From Pyropia yezoensis (taxonomy: Eukaryota > Rhodophyta > Bangiophyceae > Bangiales > Bangiaceae), in the NCBI GenBank assembly GCA_009829735.1, contig CM020618.1:29922894-29986893 (forward strand): DNA of 64,000 bases, given 5' to 3'. Position numbers and translations under genes: made by a program. Positions 1 through 11,600 of the stretch are shown one piece after another. The notes beneath the pieces are model-generated. The model had not been told where the DNA came from. It searched no databases and saw nothing but the letters and a program-made list of their open reading frames with translations. Positions within the stretch are counted from its first letter, which is position 1. Each line of letters begins with the position of its first letter.

Positions 1-611
1 GCATAGCCCTGGCGGAGGGACCAGTCCATGCCAAGCTCCAGCGCCTCACACAGGGACGTGGAGGTGGTCGGGATGATGCCCTGGGAGCCGACGCCCACGG
101 GAATGTGGTCAAACAGAGTCTGGGCAAGAAGCTCTTTCTTGTCCCCGACGTCCGCCTCGGTGAGGTTGGTGCGCAGCAGGCGCACCCCACAGTTGATGTC
201 AAAGCCCACGCCGCCTGGCGACACCACAGCCTCAGGGTCGTCCATGTCAAAGGCAGCCACGTTGCCAATGGCAAAGCCATAGCCTGAGTGGAGGTCGGGC
301 ATGGCCAGGGAGCCCGAGACAATACCCGGCAGGGTTGCCACGTTTGCAATCTGCTTCACCGCTGGCAAGAAGCCACCGCCGTCTGAAGTCCGCTCGCACG
401 CCAGCTCCAGCTCCCCAAATACCAGCTTCTCCAGCTGGGGGTTAACATAGAAGCGGCCGGGTACGCGCATGCCCTCGACAAAGCCGGGACGAATTTCGTA
501 CGACGTGTTGTCCAGGCGCGAGACGTAAGACATCTCTTCAGCAAGGGTTCGGCCGCCAGGCCGCGCCGGAGGCTCACTGGCAGTCCGCGGCGGCTCCGGG
601 GCAGTAGCCAT
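1..611 (-). CDS. RTCB: RNA-splicing ligase RTCB, N-terminal part (runs off the window)
   Basis: The minus strand reads open from an ATG at 611 to the window edge (203 codons) and follows the N-terminal third of the eukaryotic/archaeal RtcB (HSPC117) family almost continuously: [20 protein letters not shown], then [56 protein letters not shown] and [15 protein letters not shown]. The DINCG motif carries the Asp and Cys that bind catalytic metal in this family. RtcB is the catalytic subunit of the tRNA ligase complex. It joins 2',3'-cyclic phosphate and 5'-OH ends after tRNA intron removal and, in animals, in XBP1 mRNA splicing during the unfolded protein response. No intron is seen in this part. 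The start is chosen because an acidic, proline-rich leader of about 25 residues precedes the conserved region; a start at the MSYVSR methionine is also possible. The gene is divergent from the TRAP-beta gene. Confidence 0.93.
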   Translation of the reverse strand, partial: MATAPEPPRTASEPPARPGGRTLAEEMSYVSRLDNTSYEIRPGFVEGMRVPGRFYVNPQLEKLVFGELELACERTSDGGGFLPAVKQIANVATLPGIVSGSLAMPDLHSGYGFAIGNVAAFDMDDPEAVVSPGGVGFDINCGVRLLRTNLTEADVGDKKELLAQTLFDHIPVGVGSQGIIPTTSTSLCEALELGMDWSLRQGY

Positions 612-1120
612 CCTGGGGCGTGGTCTGCGGCGCAAAGACGGAAAGGAAGGGAGGACACGCTCCGACTCGTCTGCTGGATTCGTCAAGGAGGTGCGGCAAA
701 TTTGTAGATACACCGGAGTGCGTGCACAACCGGGCAGGCTGTTGCTTGGTTGTGAAGCTGGTGCAGAGCAGGAAGAAATATGGCGTCGGCATGAGCACCG
801 GAGCCACCGGGGGAGACCGCACATGCACGAAGGACTCGATGTCACACGTGGCCATTTGTACTTGATCTTGCTCAGATCTTGCGTACTTGAGTACTTGAAA
901 CAGCAGACCACGCCAAACTCTTTTGGTGAGGTATTGTGGACTGTCAGCGCTCGTTGATTGGACCCGCCCTGGTGAGTTGACACATCGTCGAGTATCGCAT
1001 GGCTTGGTCATCGTCGCATCCTCGCGACGCCGGCTACCCCTGCTGCGGACGGTATCACCTCAACTGGCTGCTCTGCCGGCGAACCAGCACGCTCGCTTTG
1101 CGTCTTCGTCATCAGGCAGT
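612..1120. promoter_or_regulatory. Divergent intergenic region between RTCB and TRAP-beta
   Basis: This 509-bp spacer separates the two divergent start codons, so it must contain both promoters or one bidirectional promoter. It is less GC-rich than the flanking genes (for example around 840-960). I see no convincing TATA box and no other gene in it; short open frames here look like chance. Confidence 0.5.
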
Positions 1121-2311
1121 ATGCTTTCAGCATTGCGGTCTGTGTCCCCTCTGGTGGCAGCCGCGGCTGTGCTTGTCGCTGGCACGTCGTTCGTCGCCTC
1201 TGCGGCGGCGGCTGCTGCCCGAGATGATGCGTTTCTGATATTGTCCCGCTCTGTTGAGACCTCCAACGTCCTGGAGAACCACAATATGACGCTTCTGTAC
1301 TCGGTCTTCAACGTCGGTGGGGGGTACGCTTGTTCGCAGTTTCTTGACCGTGGACGGTGCAGCCGCGATGAGGGTGGATTGGGGCGTGATCCATCGCCCG
1401 GCGCTCAGGGAGTCAGGCCGCCGTGGGCAGCGGCTTGCTTGTCCACGCCTGCGCGCGTGCCATTCTAACACTCTCTGTTCCTTTTCTCCTGGTCGTCACT
1501 CTGGTTGTCATGTTCCGCAGGGAGGCAACGGACCTCGTCCTGGTGGATAAGTCCTTTCCGCCAAAGCGCTTTACCGTCTTGGAAGGCTCTTTTTCCAAGG
1601 CGTGGCCGTCGCTTGCGCCTGGTGCATCTGTCACGACGTCGGTGGTTGTCGATGCGCGCCGGGCGGGCACCTTTTACACCCACCCTGCGACGCTCTCGTA
1701 CAAGCCCGTCGCTGGGGTGGAGACGGTACGTGGATGATATGCCAGTTAAGCGTGTGGCGTGCCTTTGGGAATTGAAGCGCTGTTGCTAGGTGGTTACATG
1801 CGAGAGCGCCGGGGGCGCAGAGTTTTGGTCTGACTGGGTCAACTGTTGCTCGTGTGGATGTTTTTTCTCTTGCTTCTTTGCCACGTGAGTGTCTTTTTTG
1901 ACTATTGTCCGCTCTGTTGCCATTGCCGCAGAAAACGACTTCGGCGAGTGATGCGACCATCAGCGTCGAAGACGTGTACACTTTCAACAAGCGCACGGAC
2001 ATGCACGTGGTACGTTTCGTCAACTCCTGCCCTTTTTCCTTTTTTCTTCCCATGAGGCCTATTCATGTGTTCACGACGGACCGCATTGTATGCCTGTTGG
2101 CATGGAGTCACTCACGCCTCATCTGCATATTGTTTCCTGGGGTCGTGTCCGCCCGTTCTCTGTTTTGGCTGGCGCTTTCCCCTCACAGACGGATTGGATT
2201 GCGTTCGCTGTGGCAAGCGCGCTGACCATCCTGGGCCCGTACATGGTGTACGTGACTAGCGCCCGCAAGCTCAACCTGTCCGACCCAGTGGTCATCAAGA
2301 AGAAGCAATAA
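1121..2311 (+). CDS. SSR2: Translocon-associated protein subunit beta (TRAP-beta/SSR2), four exons
   Basis: The exons are 1121-1323, 1521-1725, 1932-2009 and 2189-2311, giving 202 residues. The donors are GTACGC, GTACGT and GTACGT, and the acceptors end in GCAG, GCAG and ACAG. The reading frame is kept at every junction: the first intron splits a Gly codon, the others lie between codons. The protein starts with a hydrophobic signal peptide (about residues 1-30), then a lumenal beta-sandwich with TLLYSVFNVG, SFPPKRF, and the GTFYTHPATLSY strand that matches the AGYFNFTSATITY segment of animal TRAP-beta. One transmembrane segment follows near the C-terminus (WIAFAVASALTILGPYMVYV), ending in a short lysine-rich cytosolic tail (KKKQ). 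TRAP-beta is part of the TRAP complex beside the Sec61 channel in the ER membrane and helps insertion of some secretory proteins. Length and topology fit the family. Confidence 0.9.
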
Positions 2312-2807
2312 GGTCACCTCGTTTTTTTTTTCCTCCACTTGACGATGTTGTGCTGCTGTCGTATCGCTGCCGCTTGCGTGGGGTGTGCTCCGTCATGAAA
2401 AGAATATTCGCAAAGAAAGGGGATTAGGGCAGCGCGGTGCCCCCGAGCGTGGTGTGTCCGTGGCGAGTCGCCGCAAGCATTCGGGTGCCTGCGATGACAG
2501 AACCAGCTGCGAGCCTCCGCCACGGCGGCATGGACTGTCAGCGAACGTGAGCCAGGCGTGCCCGTTGCCGCCGCCGCCCGGACCAGGGCAAGGCACCGAC
2601 CGACCAGGAAGCGATGCCGCCTGCTGCAGGGGAGTCCCACACGCGGGGTGACCAGCAAACAGCCTCCAGAGCGCCACCAGAGGGGCTTCAGCGGCGTTGA
2701 GTGTGACAGGTGCTGTGCCCTTCCCCCAGCTCACCCGCCCCCACTCATCCCCGCCCCAGCACCACCCGTGGGTGCCGGTCGCACACCGCGTATGCGGGCG
2801 GCGACGG
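2312..2807. other. Convergent intergenic spacer, nothing seen
   Basis: This spacer lies between the 3' ends of TRAP-beta and the methyltransferase gene. A T-run follows the TRAP-beta stop (about 2321-2331). Open frames crossing this stretch on both strands lack recognisable content and are attributed to high GC. Confidence 0.5.
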
Positions 2808-3893
2808 TCAAAATGCCGCCGCCTCCGCCGACACCCCCCGTGGCTTGGTAAACCGGTAGTGTCCGACGTGCCACTCGTTGCCGCCATTGTACCCAAACAG
2901 TTCGGCGACGGCGAGAAAAAATGTGCGCCAGTAGGCGGTCCACTTGGGCGCCTCGGCCACCCCATAGGTAGCCTCCATCTGCTCGGCCACAACGTCCCGG
3001 GCGGCGTCCATGTTGACCAGCCACGCCTCGGACGTGGCCGCGTAGTGCTGCCCGCTGACCGCCCAGTAGCGGTCACACAGCCAGCCGCCCTCGGCGGCAA
3101 AAAAGTGGAGCAGCGCCGCCGACGGCATGGTGCCGCCCGAAAAAAAGTGGCGGCCCATCCAGTTGGACGCCCCCTCCGTCTCAAAGTGGTAGGCATACGC
3201 GCGGTGGAGGAAGATGTGGATAAACGCAACGCCGTCGGGCGTCGTCCACGCGCCAAACTTGGCAAAGAGCGCCCCATAGTTCTTCATGTGCTCGAGCATC
3301 TCAATGGAAAAGAGACGGTCCACGGGGACAGGGGGCCCCGCCCAGGTGGACACATCCGCCGTGACGACGGTGAGGTTGGCAAAGCCCCGCGCCTTGGCCA
3401 CCCCCTCAATGTGCTTCCGCTGGGAGTTGGAGTTGGACACGGCCGTAATGACGCACGCGGGGTACCGCTCGGCGATGAAAAGGCTCAGGCTGCCCCAGCC
3501 GCAGCCAATGTCGGCGACGCGCATGCCGTCGACGAGGCCCGCCCGCTCAACGTAGAGCTCCAGCATGGCCACCTCTGCGTCGGCCAAGCTGCTCTGACCC
3601 AACACGGGAAAGAGGCACGCCGAGTACTTGAGGCGGGGCCCGAGGACGGCGCGGAAGAACGCGGCGGGCAGCTCATAGTGCTGCTCGTTGGCCGCGGCCG
3701 TCTTAATCGCCACGGGCAGCTTGCGGAGGGAGGCGACCATCGCCGCGTGCCGGTCCGCGGCGGCGTCGACCGTCGGCGACGCCTCATCTACCAGCCGCTG
3801 CGCGAGCAGCTGCCGGATGCCCGCACGCGTCACCGCGTCGGGCAGGACGTTGCGCTCGAGGAGGGATATGCCCATGGAAAGGAGACGATCCAT
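2808..3893 (-). CDS. SAM-dependent methyltransferase, coclaurine N-methyltransferase / cyclopropane-fatty-acid-synthase type
   Basis: The 361-residue protein, with no intron, has the same length and layout as plant coclaurine N-methyltransferase. Visible landmarks are EQHYELPAAFF (70-80, the substrate-side HYE.P motif), SAM motif I VADIGCGWG (126-134), ITAVSNSNSQ (149-158), the FSIEMLEHMKNY block (195-206) and the C-terminal FGYNGGNEW. This family (class I fold, related to bacterial cyclopropane fatty acid synthase) transfers a methyl from S-adenosylmethionine to an amine or a lipid double bond. Plant members make benzylisoquinoline alkaloids, but relatives occur widely in algae and protists with unknown substrates, so the substrate here is open. 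The first ATG of the open frame is used; it lies just beside a G-rich run (3898-3918). There is no signal peptide, so a cytosolic location is inferred. Confidence 0.88.
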   Translation of the reverse strand: MDRLLSMGISLLERNVLPDAVTRAGIRQLLAQRLVDEASPTVDAAADRHAAMVASLRKLPVAIKTAAANEQHYELPAAFFRAVLGPRLKYSACLFPVLGQSSLADAEVAMLELYVERAGLVDGMRVADIGCGWGSLSLFIAERYPACVITAVSNSNSQRKHIEGVAKARGFANLTVVTADVSTWAGPPVPVDRLFSIEMLEHMKNYGALFAKFGAWTTPDGVAFIHIFLHRAYAYHFETEGASNWMGRHFFSGGTMPSAALLHFFAAEGGWLCDRYWAVSGQHYAATSEAWLVNMDAARDVVAEQMEATYGVAEAPKWTAYWRTFFLAVAELFGYNGGNEWHVGHYRFTKPRGVSAEAAAF

Positions 3894-4961
3894 GGTGGGG
3901 GGGGGTGGGGGGGGGGGAGTTCAAGGGCAGGGCGGCCAAGGTCACGGGCAGATGGGTGAGGGGCGAGAGAACCGGTGGCCTGTGTCGCCGGAGGGGAGTG
4001 GAAGGTGGGTCGGGTCTGGATGGTAACGGGGGGTCATCACTGGAGGGCGTACTGTACAGTAGGTATGGATATGTGTGTAGGGCGCTGGTGGCCCAGACAG
4101 TTGCTCGCGACAGTCCCGCATGGGCGGATCGGCGGATCACGGGCACGAGGCCGGCAGACAGGCCACACTGACGTCGAAGAATGGCATGTGTGGGCCAATG
4201 GCACGACGATTGTGAATCTGCCCCCCCTGGTTAGCAGGCGCACCAGAGTGCTTCCGCGGTCACAGCTGTTGACATTGAATTTTGCGCATCAGCGCCTGCG
4301 GTCATTCGCAATGACGGTCTTGACCGCGCCGAAGACCGCGTGGGTCATGCCCCATGACGGCTGGTCCTCTCCGGCCCTTCCCAAACCTCCTCCGCTGCCT
4401 ACCCCCGGTCCACCCTGCTGGTGCGCTTCTACCCCCCCCGTACGCAGAGGAACTCTCCTCGGCCCCACAGCAGGCGCTGTCCTTCCGTGGGGGTGGAGGG
4501 GGGGGGCCGCACCCGGCCCCACGCAGGGGCCCCGCGCCGCCGCACGGGGAAGGGCCGGCACACAACAGGAGGGCGAGAAAGAAAGAAACAGGGCCGTCAC
4601 GGGTCGGCAGGAGCAGACGCTGTCCACACACATATGTAGCATGCACCGCGTGGCCGGCCGCGGCGGGTCCCTTTCCCGGAGCAGCGGCCGCAATGGCAGT
4701 ACATACGTCAGAGTCACACCAGCCCAATGAAAGTCCCCTTCCCTCGACAGACCGAAAGAAGGGCAAAAGGACAAGGACGAACTGTACGGCAGCCAGTGAC
4801 AGTGCCACAAAAAAAAAAAAACACGCAGCGCTCCTTCCCCCCCAAAAAACGATCGTGTGCCCTCACACAAACACACAGCGCTCCTTCCTATCCCCCCCAA
4901 AAACGGGCGCGTGCCCCCCCCCCCCACCCGACCCCCACGCCACCCACCCAACTCTTTTGCT
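3894..4961. other. Intergenic region upstream of the methyltransferase gene, downstream of UTP10
   Basis: About 1.07 kb with G-runs at 3898-3918, a run of A at about 4809-4821, and two similar C/A-rich blocks (around 4828-4860 and 4870-4920, each with CAGCGCTCCTTCC followed by a C-run and AAAA) that look like a short imperfect tandem duplication. No gene recognised. Confidence 0.45.
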
Positions 4962-5589
4962 CTACTGCAGCAGCTGCGGCATGATGTCCTCCCCCACCAC
5001 CTGCTCCCACGCGCGCACCAGCGCGCGCCCCGCCGCCTCCACCGCCGGGTGGCCATCGTCGACCACCTCGGCGAGCGCCTGCATCGACTCGGCGAGCAGC
5101 GGCAGCGCCTCGTCGCCCGCCGCCACCACCACCCCACGCGCCGCGTCGACGGCGGCCGCCCGCGCGGCGGCGCCCGCCTCGCCGCCGCCGCCGCCCCCAC
5201 CCCCGCCGGTGGTGGCGAGCGCCAGCGGCGCCCGCAGCGCGGCCGCGAGGCGCGACCGCCCAGCGTCGGCGGGGATGCCCAGCGTCGTGCCCCGCCCACG
5301 AATGTCGGCGGCCAGGGTGCGGCCGACGAGCGCGGCGAGCGCGTCCGTCGCGGCGACCCGCGAGTCGCCCCCCGCAGCCGCCGCCGCCGCCGCTGCTGTC
5401 GCCCCACACGGGGCCGACGGGGCCACCCCCGGGTGGGCGAGCGCGGCGGTGATGGCGCCAAGGACGTCCCGAAAGACGCGGTCCGACAGGCTGGCCCCGG
5501 CGGGGAGGGACAGCCAGGCGGTCAGCCCGGTCGCGGCCGCAAAGAACCGGTCACGCGCCGCGGCGCGGAGGTGGTCGGCGGCGGTTGCG

Positions 5590-5624
<35 letters not shown>

Positions 5625-8600
5625 GGCGTCGGCGTCGGCCGCTGCCGCCGCTGCCGCCACGGCGGCACGCCGGCGCTTGCGCCCGCCGCCGGGCGCGGCG
5701 GTGGCGTCGGCCGGCGCTGCCGCCGCCGCCAGTGCCGCCGGTGCCGACGGCGGCGGTGGTGGCGCCACGTGGAGGGCGTCGAGGGTGGCGTCCAGGGTGG
5801 ACGCGTAAAAGGGCGCGTACAGCTCCCGGAGGGTGCCCAGCAGCGCGCCGTCCACCCGCGCCACCGCCGCGGAGCGCAGCAGCGCCTTGGTCGCAGCGTC
5901 GTGGCGGTCCGCCTCGGTGGTTGGCGCGTCGTCGCCACCGCCGTTGCCATCGCCACTGCCCTCCCCGTCGCTGTCGCCACTGCCGTCGCTGCCGTCGCCA
6001 CTGCCGTCGCTGTCATCACCGTCGCGCTCACTGTCGTCGTCGCTGTCCTCATCGACGTCTGCCGCGTCACGGCCGCCGGCAGAACCGCCGCCACCCACCC
6101 GCCCCCGCCACGACACGAGGCGCGCGTGGAGCGCAGCGAATTCCGCCTCGGGCATCCGCAGCGCGAGGGCGACGAGCAGCTCCGCAGCAGCCGCCTCGGC
6201 GGCAGCCACGTCGGCCGTCAACGCCGCCGACGCGGGTGGTGCTGTCACCGTCGCCGTCTCCGCCGTCCCCGCTGCCGATGCTGCCGATGCTGCGACCGAC
6301 GCTGCCACTGCCGCCGCCTGCGTGCGTGCGTCGAGGGCGGCGAGCGCCACCGCCACCGCTGGCGCCCGCACGGTGCGGGTGTCGCGGCGGCCGGCGGCCG
6401 ACACGGCCGCCGCGGCGGCGCGGGCAACCGCCGCCCACCCGCGGGCACCAACCGAGGCCGGCGGCGCCGTCGACCGCGTCAGCGCCGCCACGACCGCCGG
6501 GGGGGGCGCCGCCGCTGCCACTTCGGCGAGGAGCACCCCCAGCACGTGGTGGTTGACCCCACCACCACCATTCTCGCTGGCGTCATGAGACAAGGACGGG
6601 CTGGCGTCTGCTTCGGCCACCGCCGCGGCGGCAAGGTGGGTGAGCGCCCGCACGGGGATAAAGGCGGCCAGCTTGGCCGTCACCGCACGCACCGCCGCGG
6701 CGGCGGCCGCCCGCGCCGCCGCGGGCGCGGCGGGGGAGGCGGCCAGGCGGGCGGCGGCGGTAACGGTCGGCGCCACCACCGGCACCGCCGACGGGCCCAG
6801 CACGTCGACCGCCGACGCCAGACCCAGCAGCGCCGACGCGACCGCCGCTGCCTCGTCCACCGCGGCGGCGCCCCAGAGGCCACCCGCCGGCGCCGCGTCT
6901 CGGTTGGGGCCGTCGGCCACGCCGTCAGCATCGTCAGAGGGCGGGGGGGGAGCGGTCGCGACGGGCAGCAGCGCCTCGGCGGCGGCGAGCGCGCCGGCGG
7001 GGTCATACCGGCCAACGGCGCGGAGGAGTGACTCGAGAGCCGTCACCCCCTGGTGGCGGAGGTCTGCCAGGCGGTCGCGACGGCGGGCGGCGGGCGAGAC
7101 GCCGCCGTCCGCGCCGTCAGACGATGCGCCGTCGGCGTCAGAGTCTGTTTCCGAGCCGTCGCCCGACGCCGACGCGTCGCCATCGCCGTCGCCATTGTCA
7201 TCGCCGACGCCGTCGCTGTCACTGTCCTTGCCACCAGACCCCGACGGTGACGCCGACCCAGCGCCGCCGCCGTCCGCGTCCATCTCGTCCCTCCCATTGG
7301 CATCCCCGTCGGCGCCCTCGGCCGGCAGGCGGTCCAGCACCCCCCCCACGTCCACCACCAGCCCCGCCACGGCACGGAGCATGGCGCCCGCAAACCGCCG
7401 CCGCGCCGCCCGGTTGTCATCCCCTGCCGCAGAGCCCCCCCCCCAGCGCAGGCGAGCGGCCAGGCGGGCGGCGAGGGCGTCGAGCGCCTGGCCCGCCAGG
7501 GCCGTCGCGGCAGCCGTTGCTGCCGCCGACGGCACCCCCTTGCCGCCGCCGCCGCCACCGCCGGCGGTGAGCGCCGCGCGCGCCGTGTCGAGGCAGCGGC
7601 TGACCGACCCCGCCAGCAGCTCTGCGGGGAGGAGCGCCACGAGGGAACCCACCGCCAGCTCTGCCGCCCCCGCGGCGGTGCCCGACGTGCGCAGCAGCGC
7701 GTGGAGCAGCGCGTCCACGGCGGCCGCGTCGGCGGCGGCCGCCGGCAGCGTCGCGACGCGCCCGCCGGGGCCGTCTGTGACGGCAGCGGCGTCGGCGGCG
7801 GCGGCAGCGTCGCCGCCACCCGGCGCAGAGGGGGCGCCCTCCCCCCAGCCCGGCTCGAGGAGCGCCCCCACAAACGCCTCAGACGCCAGATGCACCGACG
7901 CAAGCGCAACGGCAACACCGCCCTCGTCGCCGCCGCCCGCGGCCGCCACCGCCGCCGCGTCGGTGAGGAGGCCCGCCAGCGCACGCATCGCGCCGGCGGG
8001 GCCCACGGCGGCGGCGAGGAGGGCGGCGCCCTCGGCGGGGCCGTCGCGCCCGTCAGCTTGGGACGCCAGCACCGCCGCCGCAGGCGCGGCGACCGCCCCC
8101 GCCACCCGCGCCATGTCAATGACCGTCACCCCGGCGTCCACACCGGCGGCAGCTGCAGAGGAGGACAATGGCGGGAGGGCGCCCAGGGCGGTCACCGCAG
8201 TGACGGCGGTCACCCTGTCCAGCTCCACCCTCCCGCCGCTGCCGCCCCCACCACCACCACTGCCGCTACCGACCACCACCGCCGCCAGCGTGTCGACAAT
8301 GATGGCCACCGCCGACGCGGCCGCGTCGAGGCGCGCCGGTAGCCCCGCGTGGGCGGCAGTCGCCGCGAGCGCCGCCGACGTGGCGGCCGCCCGCGGGGAG
8401 GCGCCCCCCGCGAGCGCCGCCGGCAGCACCACTGCAAGCGCCGCCCGCCGCGCGGGCGCCGCCGTCACCCCCGCCGCCGCCCGCACAGCGGGGAGCGCCG
8501 CGTCGGGGGGCAGGGCGCCGCCCGCGGCGAGGCGGACGAGCAGGTGCAGGCCCGCCCGGCGGACCGCGTCGGCCACCGCTGGGTCCACCACCGGGGTGGC

Positions 8601-11600
8601 GCGACCGGGGGGAGGTGCGGCGTCGCCGCTACCGTCGCGAAAGCCGCGGCGGCCGCCGGCAGAGCGCCGCCGCTTGGGCCGACCCACGCGGCCGCCGCCC
8701 ACGGCGGTGGCGGCCGTGTCCAGCGCCGCCCAGCCGCCCAGCCCGCCGTCGCTGTCCGCGCCCGCGTCGCCATCTGTGCTGCTGCTCTCCCCGTCGGCAG
8801 CGTCGCCTTCACTGTCGTCATCACCGTCGGTAGCGTCATCAGAAGACGACCCCCCGGCCTCCTCGTCGGGGTCAATTAGCGCCAGTGTTGCGTCCACGTG
8901 CCGCGCGCGGGCGTCGGCACGGGCAGCGTCCGCCACGGCGTCCGACGTCGCCCCGTCCATGCCACCGTCGTCGGCAGACGCGTCAGCCGCCGCCGCGGCT
9001 TCCCCCCCAGGCAGCCGCCGCGCCATGGCCGCTGCGGCCAGCTGCACGCGCATCGCGCGGGCGGCGGCGGGGACGCCCTCCCGGCGACCGCGAGCGGTGG
9101 CCATGACGTCGTACAGGGCGTCGGCAACCGCCGCGCCCGCCACCCCGTCGAGGGTGGAGCCCGCCAGCAGGGTGAGCGCCGCCGCCGCCGCCGCATCGGC
9201 GGCAGCCGCGTCGGCCGCCGACGCGGGCGTGCCGCGGGGGCGCTTTCGGACAACCCCGCCGCCGCCGCCATCCTCACCACCGCTGCAACCACCGCCGCCC
9301 CGCCGAGCAGACCGCAGCGGCGCCAACAGGTCCACCACGTCGTCTGCGGTGGCCGTGGCGGTAACCGCCGCGGAGGCCACCGCAGAGCCCGCCGACCCCC
9401 CGCCGGCAAGAGAGGCGGGCGAAGGACTGCCCACCCCCGCCACTCCCCCGCCGACGCCGCCGCCGCCGCCGCCGCCAGCAGCCGCCACCACAAGCGCGGC
9501 GAGCAGTAACCGCCGCCCCGCTGGTGGGACGGCCAAGCGCCCCACCGCCGGCAGAAGCGCCGCGGCGGTCGCAACCGCGGGCGCCCAGCCGGCGGCAGCC
9601 AAGCGGGCCAGGGGCGCGGCCATCGCCACCGACGCGGGCGCGGCCACCGCCTCTGGGGGGATACGCCGCGACCGCATCGCCTCACACGCCGCCTCGGCGG
9701 CGGCCGTCGCGGCCGGCGGCGGCGGCACCGCCCCGCCGCCACGGCGGCGGACGGTGGCATAGGCGGTAAGGGTGGCCGCCGCCGCCGACACTGCCGCCAC
9801 GGTCGGCGCCGCGTTTGAGAGGGGCACCCACAGGCGGGCGGTGGCGGCCCAGGAACCGTCGCCAGCCGCCGCCGCGTCGGCCTCTGCCGCCGCCGCCGCG
9901 TCGGCAACGGCGGCGGCGACCAGGCGGGCCAGCACCGCGGACACCGTTCCCGCCAGCGCGGATGCAGACAGGAGCACCGGCGGGACTACGGCACCCCCGC
10001 CGGCGCCGCCAGGCGCGACGGCCGCCGCGGCGGCGCCCAGCCCCCCAAACGCTGCCGCCCAGTGCGCCGCGGCGGGCGCCCACCCTCCCCACGACAGGCG
10101 AACGGTGGCGGCCATGGCCGCACGCTGCTCTGCGGCCACCGTGCTCGCCGCCAGCGCCACCACCGCCGCGCCCACCACGTCGCCGTCGGAGGCGGCGGCG
10201 GCGGCCTCGTCGACGGGCACCGCCGCCAGCACCACTGCCGCCGCGGCAACCGCGGCGTCGGCGCCGCCAACGGTGACGGCGAGGTCGGGGGCGCCCACAG
10301 CACGGCGGGCTAGGTCGGCCGCCGCCGCCGACAGGGGCACCCGGTGGGCGGCCGCCCACAGGCGGCTGGCGGCCACGATCGGGCCCGCCACCGCGTCGGG
10401 CACGGCGCCGTCGCGGTCGAGGGTGGGCCGCGCCGCGGCGGCGGCAGCTGCTACCGCCGTCACCGCTGCGGCCGCCGCCTTGGCGGGCGTGCCCAGCGGC
10501 GTTGGCGGACCGCCCGTGGTGGCGGTCACCGCCGCGGCCGCGGCAGCCCCCTCAAGCGCCCCCCAGTGGGCGGCGAGCGCCGCCAGCGCCGCTGCCGCCG
10601 CCAGGCCGTGCGGGTCGCCCCGCTTGGCCGCCGCCCGCCGGAGGTCTGCCGCGGCCCCGGGCGTCGCGACGCCACCGCGAATGTCGGCGGCCCAGGCGGC
10701 CACGCCCGCGGAGGTGGCGGCGAGGAGGGCAGGGTGCGGCGGCGCAGGTGGGCCACCGGGCCTGCTCGCCGCCGCCGCCGCGTCCGCCGCCGCGGCCAGC
10801 AGCAGGTGCTGCCATGTGGCCGCGTCAGCCGCGTCGGCGGCGGCACTACCACCGTCGCCGCCGCCGCCCCCAACGGGCCCACTGGGCGCAACGCGGCGGA
10901 GGATGGCGACGAGGTGGCCCGCCGCGGCGGGCGCAGTCACCGACAGCACTCGGTACGCTTCCCCGACCGCCGCCGCGGCGGCCGCCGGCCACTGCCGAAC
11001 GGCGGCGCTAGGCGCCCCGCCAGACGCCGCGCCCGGACCGGCGGCGGCCGCTGCTTCTGGAAGCTGCCGCAGCTGCGGCACGAGCGCAGCGAGGACCGCC
11101 TGCAGCGTCGCAGTCCGCTCGGCAGCCGCCGCCGCGGAAGCCGCGGGGGCGGGCACCCCCGCCGCGGCAGCCGCGGCCTCGACTGCTGGCGCGGTCGGCG
11201 ACGCGGCGGCGAGCGCTGCTGCCGCCGCGACGCGGACGGCCACGGCCGGGGCGGAGCGGCGCTTGGCGCCCGGCGCCACGCCCGTCAGCCGCAGCAGCGC
11301 CGCGGCCGCCCCGTCGGCGGCGGCGGGCACGCTCACCAGGCGGCCGAGCAACGCCACCGCCGCCGCTGCCGCCGCCGCCGCCGCGGCCGCCGCGGCAGCC
11401 GCCTTGACCGCCTGGCCACCGCGGCGTGGGGGGGCAGCAGCGGCCGCGGCGGCCGCCACCTTGGCCGCCACCGCGACGACGCGACCAGCAAACGCCGCGT
11501 CCGTGGCAGCGGTGGAGAGGAGCACCGGGTCGGCCAGCGCCGCCGCCGCGGCCGCGCCACGGCCCGCGGCGGTAGCCAGCACCGCGTCCGCAGCGGTGGT

